64,000 nt of DNA from Uloborus plumipes (GCA_038373865.1 JAXGGA010000068.1:1-64000); one strand, 5' to 3'; numbered from the stretch's first letter, positions 35,182-47,932 are shown. Translations and numbers: made by a program. The notes: generated from the sequence alone by a model not told the origin.

Positions 35182-36839
35182 GCTCATTTTTTTTCTTTTC
35201 ATTAAAAAAAAATATTGTATGTTTTCATATTTATTTTTCAACTCGTTTTATGCATTTCGATCCAACAAATCATACGGATTACCAAACGTAAGGCTGCTAA
35301 ATCATTTGATGACTTTAAAAAAAAAAAGTTTTTTTTTTCTAATCAATGTAGCGCCGTTTAAATCCCCCCCCCCTTAATAATTTGTAGTTTTATGTGTAAG
35401 CAGCAATATATTAGTTAAACATAGCTTTTGAAGTTAACAAGCTCCAAAAAGTAAAAGTATGTAGTAGAAATTATTGTACCTAGGTCCATTCCCAAACAAT
35501 GTTACTCGTTAGCAGAGCTTAATTCCACACTCACACAAAAAGGGTAGAAGTTTTTTTATTCAGAACATACAAGTTTAAATAGCATGACAGTTCAGTAGAA
35601 TCTCGTTCATTCGGAAAACAAATAACTACTAAGAAGAATTGCATTTTTAATCCTATATGGTTTGTAGGTAGAGGAATGTGGAGCAAAGTGAAATAGCGGG
35701 GCAAAGTAAAATGGTAAAATATTTTCAGTTTGCAGTGCCACTTATCTAGCAATATTTTAACAAAGTTTTTTTTTATTCCTATCAAAAAATAAATAGCTCC
35801 GAAGGTGAATGAAAAAAAATATGCTGTAATTTTTAAAGTATTTGTTATCTTTGTTGTAACATTCGTGGTTTTTCAAAAATATTTCTTGTAATTATTAAAT
35901 TATTAAATTTCTTAAATTATTATTTTAACTATTAATTGAGATCTACTGATATCCAGTGCAGTCCATATTTAGTTTATATTAGGCATGTTTTGATTTTAAA
36001 TGTTCAATGTAAATTATGAAGTGCACGCAGGATAAAGTGGGTGGGGCAAAGTAAAATAATTCATTTTGTTTGTTTATGTATTCCTTTACTAAATCACGTA
36101 CGTATTTTTTCATTTATTCATTTATTCACATTCTTTTACCTATTAACTCTCTTATTTTGTTAAGCATTCTCTTGTATTATTCAATAATACTGACTGCAAG
36201 AATACGGTTCAATTCATCAGGCTACAAGCTATGCTATGAAAAACGTGTTGTTAGTTCAATAGTATATGGTTGTTGAGCAATTTGTTTTGATTCTTCGCTT
36301 ACTTATGCTTTAGTTTAGATTCGAATCCTCTGGCAGCAAAAATATGCTCCTGTAAGCTCCCTTGTAAATATAGCTATGCTTGTTACATCACTTTACGTCT
36401 GAAAGAAAGAACCAGTCCGTAGATAGTCTGTTAATTAATAAAATCAAAAGTTGTTAAAAGTGTTGCAAAATGTTGTGTGTGTAAAAAATCATCATGAAAA
36501 ATACATTATGTATTGAAAGTTTTAATCAAAGAAGCACAAGAGAGTAGTTAAAATCACAGTTACGTATTTTGGTGCAAAAGATGTGAGCTTATGGAGTAAA
36601 ACGCATTCGACTAAACATCCAAATTTTTCAGTAATGCATTGCTGTTTTGTGCTTTTAGAACCGATTTTGATATTTTACGTTTTTCACAATTTTTTTCCAC
36701 CTTTTAGGATGTTTTTGTTTGTCTGTTCATAAAACTTTGAAGTACAAAGTACATCTTCATCGGCTCATTTTTTTTTCAGACACTTAACTTCGTCTTCTGC
36801 TTACCGCAGTTATATTCTGTGTTTTTATTTTCATTTCCT
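35182..36839. other. AT-rich non-coding stretch
   Basis: No gene was recognised. A direct repeat ggggcaaagtaaaat occurs near 35699 and 36042, with a related gagcaaagtgaaat near 35682, hinting at an old short repeat. C-run near 35367. Confidence 0.45.
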
Positions 36840-37345
36840 TAATCATAAAATTGCTTTCGCCCCTCCCCCTATCAATACTTGAAAAGAACATACGTATCCT
36901 CCGACCCTTGTAACAACTTTTCGATCCCCACGCCTAATACCGTCCTGTGTGAATAATCTGGGCCCCATTTCTCGCTTTCAATGGGCTTTAAATCTCCGTG
37001 GCTGGTTAATTAATTTGCGAAACAATACCCAGACTGACGCTGTAATCCTCCCTATTCTCTCGTCCATTTTTTTCTATCCATTATTTTTTTCCCAAACATT
37101 TTAGACTGGTTTTTTAAACCCACGTCCTCGCTTCTGAATGGTCAGATCACACCCGACCTCATTGTTAGTTTAAGTTTTTTTGTTTCCACCTGCCTAATGA
37201 GAAATCTAGGGACGGATCTTCTATTCTTTCCATTGAGAGTAATAATTATTCCGAAGCGCCTCTTTGTATTTTAACACCCCCCTCCTCGTCATTTTTTATT
37301 TTCTTTCTTTCTATGCTACTCCCTTTCCCTACCGGTCGAGTAAAA
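36840..37345. other. GC-elevated, pyrimidine-rich island 6
   Basis: Contains cgcccctccccctatcaata, atgggctttaaatctccgtg and gctggttaattaatttgcga, then the duplicated block at 37221-37343. No open frame of interest. It is likely non-coding and possibly conserved regulatory DNA. Confidence 0.4.
37221..37343 (+). repeat. Diverged duplicated block, copy A
   Basis: It shares aataattattccgaagcgc (37241-37259) with 39848-39866 (18 of 19 identical) and actccctttccctacc (37318-37333) exactly with 39913-39928, in the same order and orientation, with alignable pyrimidine-rich sequence between. Confidence 0.75.
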
Positions 37346-38084
37346 CTTTTTTTTAATACTGTTAATGTTATTGTTTTTTTTTTCCTTTTTTTTTTTTACG
37401 TCGGCAATGTCTGGGCTAACGAAGCCCGTCAAAAGTTAAAATGTTATCATTTTAAGTTTATATTGTTATGACTTGTGTGATTTGAGCCTTGCAATTTATT
37501 ATTTATGTTTCAGTTTCTTTTATGAAATAGTGTGAGGTTTTTCTAAACCTTAAGTGTTCTTAATTTGTTGGCTGCCATAGACGCAAAATCACACTATGAT
37601 GTTGACTATAAAACTTACTTGAAATTACTTTGTGCAATACATTGTTTGTCATTTTACCTCAAAGCATGATGAACACTTTTTTACTTTCGTATGCATAAAA
37701 ATAACTTTATTAAACTTGTGTGCACTACATTTATTTATTATTTTGCTTAATAAGGATTGCAAATTAACTCAACTCTGAATGTCATAGTACTTAGTACTTT
37801 CTTCCCAGTTTCAATATATCTTTCTCCCTCAGAAGTACTATGTATACTTTGTACATTTCATTTTCAATGTTGTAGGTCCTATCATTTCAAAAGAAGGAGA
37901 AACCCTTGCGTGGTTCTTATTCTTTAATTTCCTCTGTGTTATTATGCGACTAGTACGTTAGCAAAAGTACTTTATACCCTGTTCTACAGTTGACAGTGTG
38001 TGCTCTGAGAAATGCGACGAACACGTTTTTAAATGTTGTTTTTAAGACTGGGTAAAATCTAAGCTTATCATGAGTTAGAAGATG
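37346..38084. other. AT-rich non-coding stretch
   Basis: No gene was recognised; T-runs near 37373 and 37388. Confidence 0.5.
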
Positions 38085-38242
38085 TTTCAATTACCTCCAA
38101 CGCTAAAAGTCAAATGGGCTGATATCTGGAGATCTAGAAGGTCACAAAGCACGAAAGTGGTGGCTGATGACACGTTCTTTCTGGAAGTAATTTTTGAGAG
38201 TGTCCTCAATGCAGAATAATGTGTGGGGGCGGTTCATCAGGT
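38085..38242 (-). pseudogene. mariner-type transposase relic
   Basis: Minus-strand translation reads DTLKNYFQKERVISHHFRAL, a stop, then PSRSPDISPFDF, a stop and RW. This matches the ..RVISR....WPARSPDLSPCDFWLWGYL block of Tc1/mariner-superfamily transposases, including the third catalytic Asp. In another frame just upstream DEPPPH recalls the QDGAPPH block of the second catalytic Asp. It is heavily degraded and no terminal repeats were located. Confidence 0.75.
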
Positions 38243-39790
38243 GAATTAAATGAAATAAATGAGGAAAAAAACAAAATACTGTACCAATTGTTAGTATGTA
38301 TTTAATTAAACAAGCTCTCTAGTCTCTAGTGGCCCCCTTCCCGTAATTTAGTTCAGCACGAAATTTCATTAACTTAATAGTTCAAACAAATTTATAGGGG
38401 AGAGAAATTTTGGCTACCCTTTATACTAGGTAAACTTTTTCTGTTTCTACATTGTTATTCTGTCAATATCTTACAAGTACTTTATTAGATATTTCAAAAA
38501 ACATTTATTAATTCATAAAAATATTTCACCCAAAGCTTGCACTTATACGTTCTTTGTATAAAAGTGTTAATATGTCAACATGAAATTTTCTAGGGTTAAA
38601 AATGAATTGATAAGATGCAAAATTAAGTCAAGCTTGAACCTTAAAAATAATGTGAGTTGTCAATTCAGCGTTTTCCCGCATGCGACAGATGGAATTTGCT
38701 TCTTTTTCTGTGTGTGAAAAGGTGCCATTTTCTTTCTTTATTTTTTTTTTAATTTAATTTCTAATAAAGGGGGAAATTTGTGATTTGGTCCCATGATGAA
38801 AGAACTAGAATATTTTTATTCTGCTTTCTCACATTGAGGGTTCCCTCTGACCTTGAATTTTATTAATGTTCCCTGTTTTTGTAGCATTTTATTTATTTAT
38901 TTTTTTTTTGTTTTCCATTTGTTGTAGTTTTAATTTTTGATGCAAAAGTTGACTTTTAGTGTCGCAAAGTATAATAGCATTAAAACATTTTACCTTTTAA
39001 GTTGTCATCTTGAGGATCCCTTTGACCTTTGAATAGTGCAAACATTATTTTCATTTTGTCATGTTTTGTTTGTAATTTAGATTTTTTTTCTTCTGGAAAT
39101 TTTATTTTTATTTCCTCATCAATGTTGTTAATTGATGTCAGAGAGTTATTGTTTGAAAGATATAGTCTTTTTTCTGCTGTTATTTTATCTTTATGTACAT
39201 TAAAAGGTGAGAACAGATAATTCTCGGAAATTAAACTTTCCTAAACTATTAGGGCAAATTTTGTAATTATTTCATTACTTGAGATTTTTTTTTATTTTCG
39301 ATCAATTTCGCTAAATCCAAAATTTTTCTGTAAGATATATTGTCAAACTTGTGTTTGATGATAAATAATTTGTCAGTTTTTTCCAGTTACTCGTTTGAAA
39401 AATCGGATGTTGACCGATTCAAATCACTGTGGAAACATTAACTATTTTATGAAATATTGTGTATATATGCATAAGTTAAGAAAAAACTTTGTTTCCTGCC
39501 TCCAATACCAATTATTCGTCTTACTTATTCTTTCAAATAAGTAAATTTCAAAGCGAAATCATTGCTATTTTTGTTATTTTTCGAAGTAGAAAGATGTGAA
39601 TTTTATATTAGGTACAAAATTTCAATTATGTACGATAATTATTAAGTAATACTGCTCTCGTTATGCTTTAGAAAAGAGAAATATTTGGTCGTTTATTTAT
39701 TTATTTTTATAAATATCGATATAATTTTTTACGAAACCCATACATACAATAATACTTTTCAATAACATTCATTCTCTTTTTTCACCTGCG
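38243..39790. other. AT-rich non-coding stretch
   Basis: No gene was recognised. The short open frame at 39029-39220 is AT-noise. Confidence 0.5.
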
Positions 39791-40640
39791 AGTGGAAGAG
39801 GGAGTAGGGGTGTCATGGAAGTATTTCCTATTCCATCCATACAGAATAATAATTACTCCGAAGCGCTATTTTTCCCTCTCCACCCACTTTTTTTGTTCTA
39901 GTTTTTTCTGTTACTCCCTTTCCCTACCCGACGTGCAAGACGACATTTTTTTTCCAACATTCTCATTTTTTTTTTCTTCTCTCCTCTTTTGCCCCATCGC
40001 GTGTTGCCATTCTAAGAAGCACTCTGGAAAAAAAGTCATGGAAAAAAAATCCCCTTACCCCCAGCATCTCTGTCTCGCTCCTCCCCCGAAAGAGGGGGAA
40101 AAGAAAAGCCCGCCGAAAAACTTTGCATGTTGCGGGTCCTTGTCCCGGGGCAGCGTATTAATTGGACAGGTTTGGTTCTGACCAGAAAACTCCCTTGTTG
40201 CGGGCCTCCCTATTTGTGTGTCTCTATGCATACATGCATCTTTTTTGGGCTCAGCTTTTGATCATCGCTCTGTGCTGCATTTGCGAGGCGGTTAAGGAAA
40301 AGGAAAGGACTGATTAGTTCTTCTCGCTGTGCTGCTCTCTGCTTCTGTTTGTTTTCTTTTTTCTCCACGCTCTTCCATTCGTTGCTTTTCCTGATTATGT
40401 GGTAACAGTTTTACGGCCGCGTGGATGTACGGACAAGCCCGCGTCGCATGGAACTGTCGTGCTGACAATTCCCTCACGGCGAAAGGTAAGCACAAACTGT
40501 TTTTTTTTACCCCCCTTCAAAGCAGATATTCTTCCATATTTGTAAACATCGGTGAGGTTCGGCGGAAGTAGCCATGTGTTTGTCCAAACTCGTGCCACTA
40601 CCGGATATGACGACACATAAGATATGACGTCACTTTTTTG
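39791..40640. other. GC-elevated island 7
   Basis: A large pyrimidine-rich block followed by tgttgcgggtccttgtcccg and acggccgcgtggatgtacgg. Open frames of 67-129 codons on both strands are unfamiliar. The sequence ctcacggcgaaaggtaag near 40470-40490 could be an exon end with a GT donor on the plus strand, but no peptide family supports it. Confidence 0.35.
39828..39938 (+). repeat. Diverged duplicated block, copy B
   Basis: The second copy of the block at 37221-37343, about 2.6 kb away in direct orientation. It lies at the left edge of GC island 7. Confidence 0.75.
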
Positions 40641-43492
40641 AAATACCCATAAGATAACAAACTTTCTGGAGCCAGTAGAAAACGACAGCTGATATTTAAA
40701 TCGCAATTGATGCTAGAGACCTCTCCTGTTTATTAATATGCAAATTATGAATGATATCGAATACTTACGAAAAAAAAGTTTGCACAGAATAGAAAGATTT
40801 TTAAATATTTGAGCTGACGTAACTTGGTTAAATGAAACAAGACTAAATTTACATAATTTTACCTTAAAAGCAATAACATTTGCTATTGTTAACTTAATTC
40901 CTTCATCTACAGTTAAATTGACGCACATTGATATATGGTTAAGTTCAGATGAAATACCTCAGTTAAAGGTATTACTAATTTATACTGTACGTTAAGTGAT
41001 GATTTTTCAAATGAATTATTATTTCTTTTGGGAGGGGGGGGGGGACTGATATGCGTGGGAGCCATCATAATCATTGAATGTAGCTCTGGGCATGTTTTTA
41101 TATTTCTGACTGCATCTTCATCGACGTCAAAGTAGTCATGTGCTTGATGTTTACTTAAAAAATGTAAGAAATGAAGCTTTTGTTACAGAATCGGTCTTGT
41201 TCACAAATTATCTTATTATCAATGTGAAATCCTTTAAATGGATTTCATATAATTTTAATACGAAATGCTAGTTTGCATGTGTTTAGGAGTATTTTTTTAT
41301 TAAGAGAAGTTAAAATAAAATAAGTTTGTTTTAATTAAAATAAAATGCTGACAACGATATTTTAAATTTCGTCTCGTATTTAAATAGTAATTCTTAGACA
41401 TTGTAGTGTAAAGCAATTGGAATAAATACTGCTTTCGAAGGTCAGTAGAACTCTTTGAAATAAGTGTGTAATTGCTATTTGTTTATTAAGGGTATTGGTT
41501 TAGGTTTTTATTCGCCTGAATTTCGTTAACTATTTGCCACAGCAGTTATATACCATAGTAACTATTAGTATTTATTTGTCACACATTAGCACTCTGTTAG
41601 CACAAATCAAAGGTGTAAAATGTTTAATGTAGTAAAAATCATTACAATGGCTTTATTACCTGTCAAAATACTTTGTTTAAAACTAAATAAATGTGGAAGA
41701 ACTTTGATTACGTAATTTTAATACAACCATATTCTTTTTGTTTAGAAATGTATTTGAATAGTGAATTACATCCTGTTTATATCTGAATTTTTCGTTGATA
41801 CCCAAAAGAAGCAAATTTTTTAACGTGGTTTTTTTTTTTTTTTTTTTTGACTCCCGTAGAATCGTGTGAGGTTTTGATTTTAGATGCAATAACTCTTCAA
41901 TCGTATCTTGAACGTGATTTCGGCACTAGTTAAGTAAGAACTGGCTATCAAAGAAAACGTGTTCGTTTTAGAAATCGGTTATTTGATTCTAGAAATTGAA
42001 GTTACTCTAAAAAAAGTCCCACACTTTAATATGCTAAATGATAGAGACATTTTTTTATTATTGTTAACTTCGATACTGTAACGATGTACTCATTGCAGTT
42101 TTCTTTCTTAGTTGTAACTTTTTTGATTTTTAGTTAAATAATTTTTTATTTCGTGGTTTAACAAAGGCAAGAACTATTGCGAAAAGGTTTCTAATAATGA
42201 TAATAATTATCTTCGTTTACTTTTAAAAAGTTTTTCAAAGGAAGTTTCGATTTAATCTAGTTCAGTTTCTTCATCAAGATAAAATAAATAAATAAATGTT
42301 TTTTTTTTTTATTATATATTTTAATGTGGGTTGATGACACATTTTACTTTTGAGCATTAGTTAATGTTTTGTTTTTTCGTTGCTGTTAACAGTTTAAACA
42401 AAATTAAGTTTAGATTACATCTAGTTGAAATACGTCTTATTTAATAAACGCGTTCCTTGATTATTTTATTATTTTCTAGTTTTGAAATTTGAAGAAAATC
42501 AGGCATGTTATATTAAATTTTCATCCATATTTTTCATCGCGTAAACATCGGAGCACCATTTCTAAAATTGCAATTGAAATGTGGAAGATTTATTAAGTTT
42601 TTTTAAACTGAACGTTACTTTTTAAAATTGAACTTTACGAACCTTCTAATAATACCGTAGAAATCTTTGTTGCTTCATCAATATTTAACTAAATCTGATA
42701 ATATATGATAATTAACGTTTTTTAACTTCAAACCATAGCGTTAAATTTGCTACAGTCAAAATACTCTGTTATAATTAAATAGATCCGAATTCTATTTAAC
42801 TAATATTTTTATAAATTTTCTTTAGAACATAAGAAAAGATATCTCTAGAACTTTTACTTCACAATATGTTACTTTTTTTTTCAACAAATTATTGTAACTC
42901 CTTGTTTTTTTTTTCCAGAGATGATGTTACTGCAAAATTGTTTTCTTTCCATAGCTTGGAATAATTTGGGTTTTTGTAAAAATATTTCTTATAACTTTTT
43001 TATTGACACTTTTGACGTAATATTTGATTTCTAAGATATGCTTGTAAATAATGTTTTAAATTTTTTCTGAGCGACGAGATGTAAAATTTTTATTTGTTTT
43101 TTGTAGTTTTCTAAAAGACGGTAGTTACAAAAACGTTTAAAATGTTTCAAGAGTGTTTAAAAGCTTTGATATATTAATTGGGTTATAATTTACGTTTTAT
43201 TGATAGTTCGTTGTAATTTGATTAAATTATTTCTACTATATTTCTCATTCGCAAAGAATTAATAACAACAACAATAAAGATAAATAAATAAAAATAAAAA
43301 CAATTGCTAAAGTGCTTTAGTCACCGAAATCAGCCAAAAATTTATTTGCAACATTTTTAAAACTTGGATTATTATGACAAGCACTTCATTATATTAAAAG
43401 CTTTGCATAGTTCACTACACCGAAGTGTAGTTTTTTGTATGGTTTACATTACTTTCCCAGTATTGTTAAACGAAAATTATCATGTCGAAGCA
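40641..43492. other. AT-rich non-coding stretch
   Basis: No gene was recognised. A G-run at about 41032-41043 and a T-run at about 41828-41849 are the only notable tracts. Confidence 0.55.
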
Positions 43493-43500
43493 GTATTTAG

Positions 43501-44147
43501 TAGGGATGCACCGATATGCAAATTGTCCGATCACCGATTAATCGACTTGGCTGATTAATGATCATGATTATCATTTTTAATACTACTAATTTCTCCATTG
43601 CTTTTTCTTTTCACATTTCCGATTTTAGCAATAGTAACTAATTTATTTCTGAGAGACTATTTTTTTTTTCTCTATTTTCCTCATTTTCTTTAATTTTTTT
43701 TAAAATTTCATCAGGTTTCTTTGAGTCAATTTCTAATTTATTGCCTATAAAGTTACATTATGCTAACATGAGAATTTTTGAATTAATCTTAAAATTAGAC
43801 ATGAGCATTTTAAAGAAATAGGGAGGAGGCTCTAGTGAACAGGCAAATTAAGCAATTTTTTAAAATTTTTTGTAGCAATAGCCTAATCCAAAACTTTTAT
43901 TCTTTATGAAAATTATAAGGTAATCTGAGCAGTAAGCATTGTGTATATGTTCTTGTAGAAAATTACATTTATTTGCTGTTAACAAATTTATTTACCATAG
44001 TTTCTCATTAAAGGTATGTTAAAAAAAAGAAGTATTTAAAAATATTTTTCCCACCGATTAATCGGCCCAATCGGCCGATTATAAATAATTGATAAAGTGA
44101 CCTACCGAATTGATAATCGGTAGTACCGATTTATCGATTCATCCCTA
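43501..44147. mobile_element. hAT-like element with TAGGGATG...CCGAT termini
   Basis: The left end is TAGGGATGCACCGATATGCA and the right end inward TAGGGATGAATCGATAAATC. Both sub-terminal regions are dense in CCGATTAATCGG-like words. Exact 8-bp direct repeats GTATTTAG lie at 43493-43500 and 44148-44155. A TAGGGATGCACCGAT end with an 8-bp duplication is typical of hAT elements. The 647-bp length and lack of open frames make it non-autonomous. Confidence 0.92.
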
Positions 44148-44155
44148 GTATTTAG

Positions 44156-46023
44156 CAATAAAGCAACTACGGAGAAATTATAGTTTTAATTTCATAAACC
44201 TATTATAGCAAACTTTTTATACTGTCCTTCGTAAGTCACTGTAACAGAGTTCAACTGACTGTTTATATCGTTACATATTTCAGACAAAATTGCTAATTAA
44301 TTTCGAAAATATTTTTATTCACATAGAAAACAATGTAAAAAAAACAATGTTATTTGAAGATTTTGGATGTATCATTTACTTTTTATTTTTTATTCATTTT
44401 AAGTGTCCCGTTGTGTAAATTGCTCTTAATGTTTCCGATACCATTAAAAAGAAATGAATACATAAAATAAAAAATAACACCCCTTGTGCAGAAAGTTAAA
44501 ACATATACGGATCCCGAACTGTATCTCGATTTGCTTAGATCCTTACCGTTTTCATTTCACTTAAGTGATGTATATTTTTTAATTGTTTAATTTCTTAAGA
44601 ACAGTTATCTAAATTTATTTGGAATCTAAGACAATCGAGAGAGAGAGAGAGAGAGACTGAACAAATGTAGATTGTTAGAAAATCGATGTTAAGGTACTGA
44701 AAATTAGGCTCGTTAAGTTCTAAATGAACTACTTATTTTATTTACTTATTGTCATGTGTTTCGGCGTTGCGGCATCTTTATTTTTCTTTTCTGTCAGTTG
44801 ACTTTTCCCACTTGACCTGCATCTCTTCACAGTGGGAGACTGTGGAAAAAGGTAGTGTGTATGAGGGAACCATTCTTGACATGACGTGTTATTCGGGGAG
44901 GGAGAGAGAGAGAGAGAGTAACAGAGGCTAGCGAGAATTTTTCCCCTTATCATTTCTTTCACTTTACCTGGTCGTTTTAAGTTGAAATTGGTGGTTATGG
45001 TTTTATCTTTTAGTATCTCTTTTATTATTTTCTTGTCAGCGGTTTGATAGGAAGTAAAGGTGTAATTTCTGACTGACAGCGAACGCACTGTGACTCGTGC
45101 TGTTGCCCGGAAGCTGTTTAGAATTTACACTCGTAACTAGTTGCTAGTGTTAGTTGTTTTCTGGCTTATTTTTTATGGGAATTTTTTGGTAGCTCTTGCA
45201 CTGTAGAAAGGGTTGTAGTATTGCAAACAATGCTATTATAAATTACATTATAAAATTTAAAGTGTATTATTGCATGGAACAGAGCATTTTAAGGGGTCAC
45301 AGTACCTCGAAAATGAGCAAAAGACCAAATAAATGTTTATTGATTATTTCAAAAGTAAAAGTTATTTAAAACACTCGGAAAAAATAGCATTGCTCTAGCT
45401 AAATTATTTAAAACGTTATAAGTGACTTTAGGGCATGCATGCTATGTGTTCTAATGGAAAAGCAAAACTTTAAAGTGCTTTTTCTCGATGATCAGTTTTT
45501 AGTATTTCTATGTTACTGGAAATGCCAAGGAATTTTTTCTATTAAAGATACAACTTTAAAGCAATATTTTTTCACTCAGGATAATATATTTAACAAAACT
45601 GTGCATTGAATAAGCATTTCATAAATTACTAAAATTTTTAGAGCTTGTTGAACTTCGAAAAACAAAATTTTCTAAGAATTTTTTGCATAAAAGGTCACAA
45701 AATATTTTCAAATCAATACGTAAGAAATTGAATGCACAGTTTTTTTTTTTTTTTTTTTTTCGATTTCGCAATAGTGCGTGCATTCTTCATGTTTTGTAGA
45801 ACCAATTTTTTGGCAGTTACATTTATTAGTACTTTTCTACCATATTAAATGTTCGTTTTATTAATCATGCATTAAGAGATTCTTAATTTAGTACTTAAAT
45901 GTTCTTGAACTTAATTATGGATATTTTACTTTCTGTAAATTTTTAATCCCTTTTTTATCAATTAAACATGTACAGACTTTTTTTCATATTTTTTGATGTC
46001 ATGCAATCTTTGATATATATTGT
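44156..46023. other. AT-rich stretch with AG microsatellites
   Basis: AG runs at about 44637-44655 and 44902-44920. A slightly GC-richer patch at 44750-44940 carries tcccacttgacctgcatctc but no recognisable gene. T-run at about 45740-45760. Confidence 0.5.
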
Positions 46024-46380
46024 TTTTAACCGACTTCGAAAAAGGAGGAGGTTCTCAATTCAAAGCGTATACTTTTTTTTTGTTTGTTCGCACATAACAT
46101 CTGATCTACTGAACCGATTTGGACAATTTTTTTTTAATCGATAGGAGATGATGTAACTTAGGTACCATGTACTCATATGACGATATTTGTTCACTAAAAA
46201 AAAAGTTATGATTGAAAAACTAACATTTCATGTCATTTAAAACAATATCTGCTATTGTAAATCCTTACTTTAATGAGCGACCCGATGGTCAAGTGGCTAT
46301 GCGCGTCAGGTTGAAGTTCCTGTTGGAATGAGATCGAGTCCAGGTCTGCAAGGATTTTTTCGAATAGCTGCATGTTTTTT
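46024..46380 (+). repeat. accgacttc repeat with tRNA-like module, copy A
   Basis: It starts aaccgacttcgaaaaaggag, continues with catctgatctactgaaccga and ends gctgcatgttttttt. Copy B at 47096-47453 aligns along the whole length with scattered substitutions. The module 46275-46349 has an A-box-like TGGTCAAGTGG and a B-box-like GATCGAGTCC, so a pol III promoter of tRNA origin may have been captured. The accgacttc...ggaggaggttctcaattc opening resembles an interspersed family seen in other arthropods. Confidence 0.8.
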
Positions 46381-47095
46381 TTTTTTTTAAATGATTTTAA
46401 TGATTGTAATGTCCTTATGCAGCTACATCCTCCCATGGGAATGTGCCCCATATTTTTTTATGGTACAAAATGACAGTTTTAGTCGGATCTTTGTTAAAAT
46501 TAGCATGGGGTCCTTCGATGCTGTAGAATTTTCTTATGGACGTTTGCGCCATTTTTGGGGGCTTTGAATCGATTGTGGCAATAAATGGTTTTTGATTTGC
46601 GGCACCTATATTATTTTCAAAAATTATATACACAATCAGTTATATTATGTTAATTTTTGTACCTTTATAAAATTCTGTATTTTATACCTTGCATTTACGT
46701 CAAATTCAAGGTAAAATTAAAAGTCAAAAATTCTGAAGATGATAAATATATGTTAAAAATTAAAGTAACTATTTTTTGTGATTTTCATATTGGTTGTGAC
46801 TAAAAAACATCATTACAAACAAATAAAATGTATCAAACACCATGAGTGTTGAGTTATTGGGAAAAATATACTGTGTAATGTTTTTTTGCACTGCGAGGAG
46901 GGGGGGGGGTATGAACGATCATTAAAGTGACACACATTTTTTAAAAATAAGATTTTGATTTGTGGTGTTTGAAAAAAGCTAAAGAGTCCACTTTAGTTGA
47001 AAATTACTTTCCATGAAGAGCAGAAACTTGCACAATTTTCCAAGTCTTACTCTAACTCCTTCTCCCACAATTCAAATTACTTACTTTCACTTTCA

Positions 47096-47632
47096 ATTTT
47101 TAACCGATTTCAAAAAAGGAGGAGGTACTCAATTCAAAGCGTATGTTTTTTTGTCTGTTTGTTCGCACATAACATCTGATCTACTGAACCTATTTGGACG
47201 TTTTTTTTTTAAAGCAATAGGAGATGGTTAACTTAGGTACCATGTATTCATATGACGATATTTGTTCACTAGAAAAAAAGTTACGATCGAAAAACTAAAA
47301 TTTCATGTTATTTAAAAACAATATGTGCTATCGTAAATCCTTACTTCAATGAGCGATCCGATGGTCAAGTGGTTAAAAACGTCGGTTTGAAGTACCTGAT
47401 GGAATGAGATCGAGTCCAGGTCTGCAAGTTTTTTGAACAGCTGCATGGTTTTTTAACTATATTTTGATTATTTTAAGTGCATTTGCACTAAAAAGAATGA
47501 AATAAAATATTTTTGGAAAAAAAATAGAACCGACTTCAGTTGGAAATTGCTCTAAAAAGTAAAAAATAATTTTTTTCTTTGAACACCATCGAAACTACTT
47601 TTAAACATAAGTTTTGAAGTCGGCGCAAAAAC
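47096..47632 (+). repeat. accgacttc repeat with tRNA-like module, copy B (longer)
   Basis: It starts ttaaccgatttcaaaaaagg. The tRNA-like module 47351-47425 reads TGGTCAAGTGGTTAAAAACG in its A-box region and GATCGAGTCC in the B box. Unlike copy A it appears to continue to gttttgaagtcggcgc at 47614-47629. The ends CCGATTTCAAAA and TTTTGAAGTCGG are near-inverted, suggesting a complete element of about 530 bp. The 3' part is the left arm of the large inverted repeat. Confidence 0.72.
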
Positions 47633-47932
47633 AATGTATAGAATCATACGCAACTACAATTCAACTATAAATATAAATTTTAATGGAATCATTTCATTGA
47701 TTGCCACACATTTGTGTAACGGTACAAATATTCTGCTTTTAATTTTCAATGGTTTCTTTGAAAAAATGTTGGCAAAATATGGTTAAATATCATTTTACCT
47801 ATCGTTTTTGCACCGACTTCAAAACTTATGTTTAAAAGTAGTTTCGATGGTGTTCAAAGAAAAAAATTATTTTTTACTTTTTAGAGCAATTTCCAACTGA
47901 AGTCGGTTCTATTTTTTTTCCAAAAATATTTT
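47505..47932. repeat. Near-perfect 128-bp inverted repeat (foldback)
   Basis: Arm 47505-47632 and arm 47804-47932 are reverse complements with about one visible mismatch (gtcggcgc against gtcggtgc). The loop is about 171 bases. Both arms contain ccgacttcagttggaaattg and cgaaactacttttaaacata. A transcript through this region would form a long hairpin. The right arm is an inverted partial copy of the 3' end of repeat copy B. Confidence 0.9.

Noticed and set aside
40292..40706. Minus-strand open frames of 67 and 103 codons in island 7
   Set aside because: Overlapping frames without known domains or codon-like conservation evidence.
46275..46349. Possible functional tRNA gene
   Set aside because: B box deviates from consensus, the cloverleaf is not convincing, and it sits inside a repeat that recurs at 47.1 kb.
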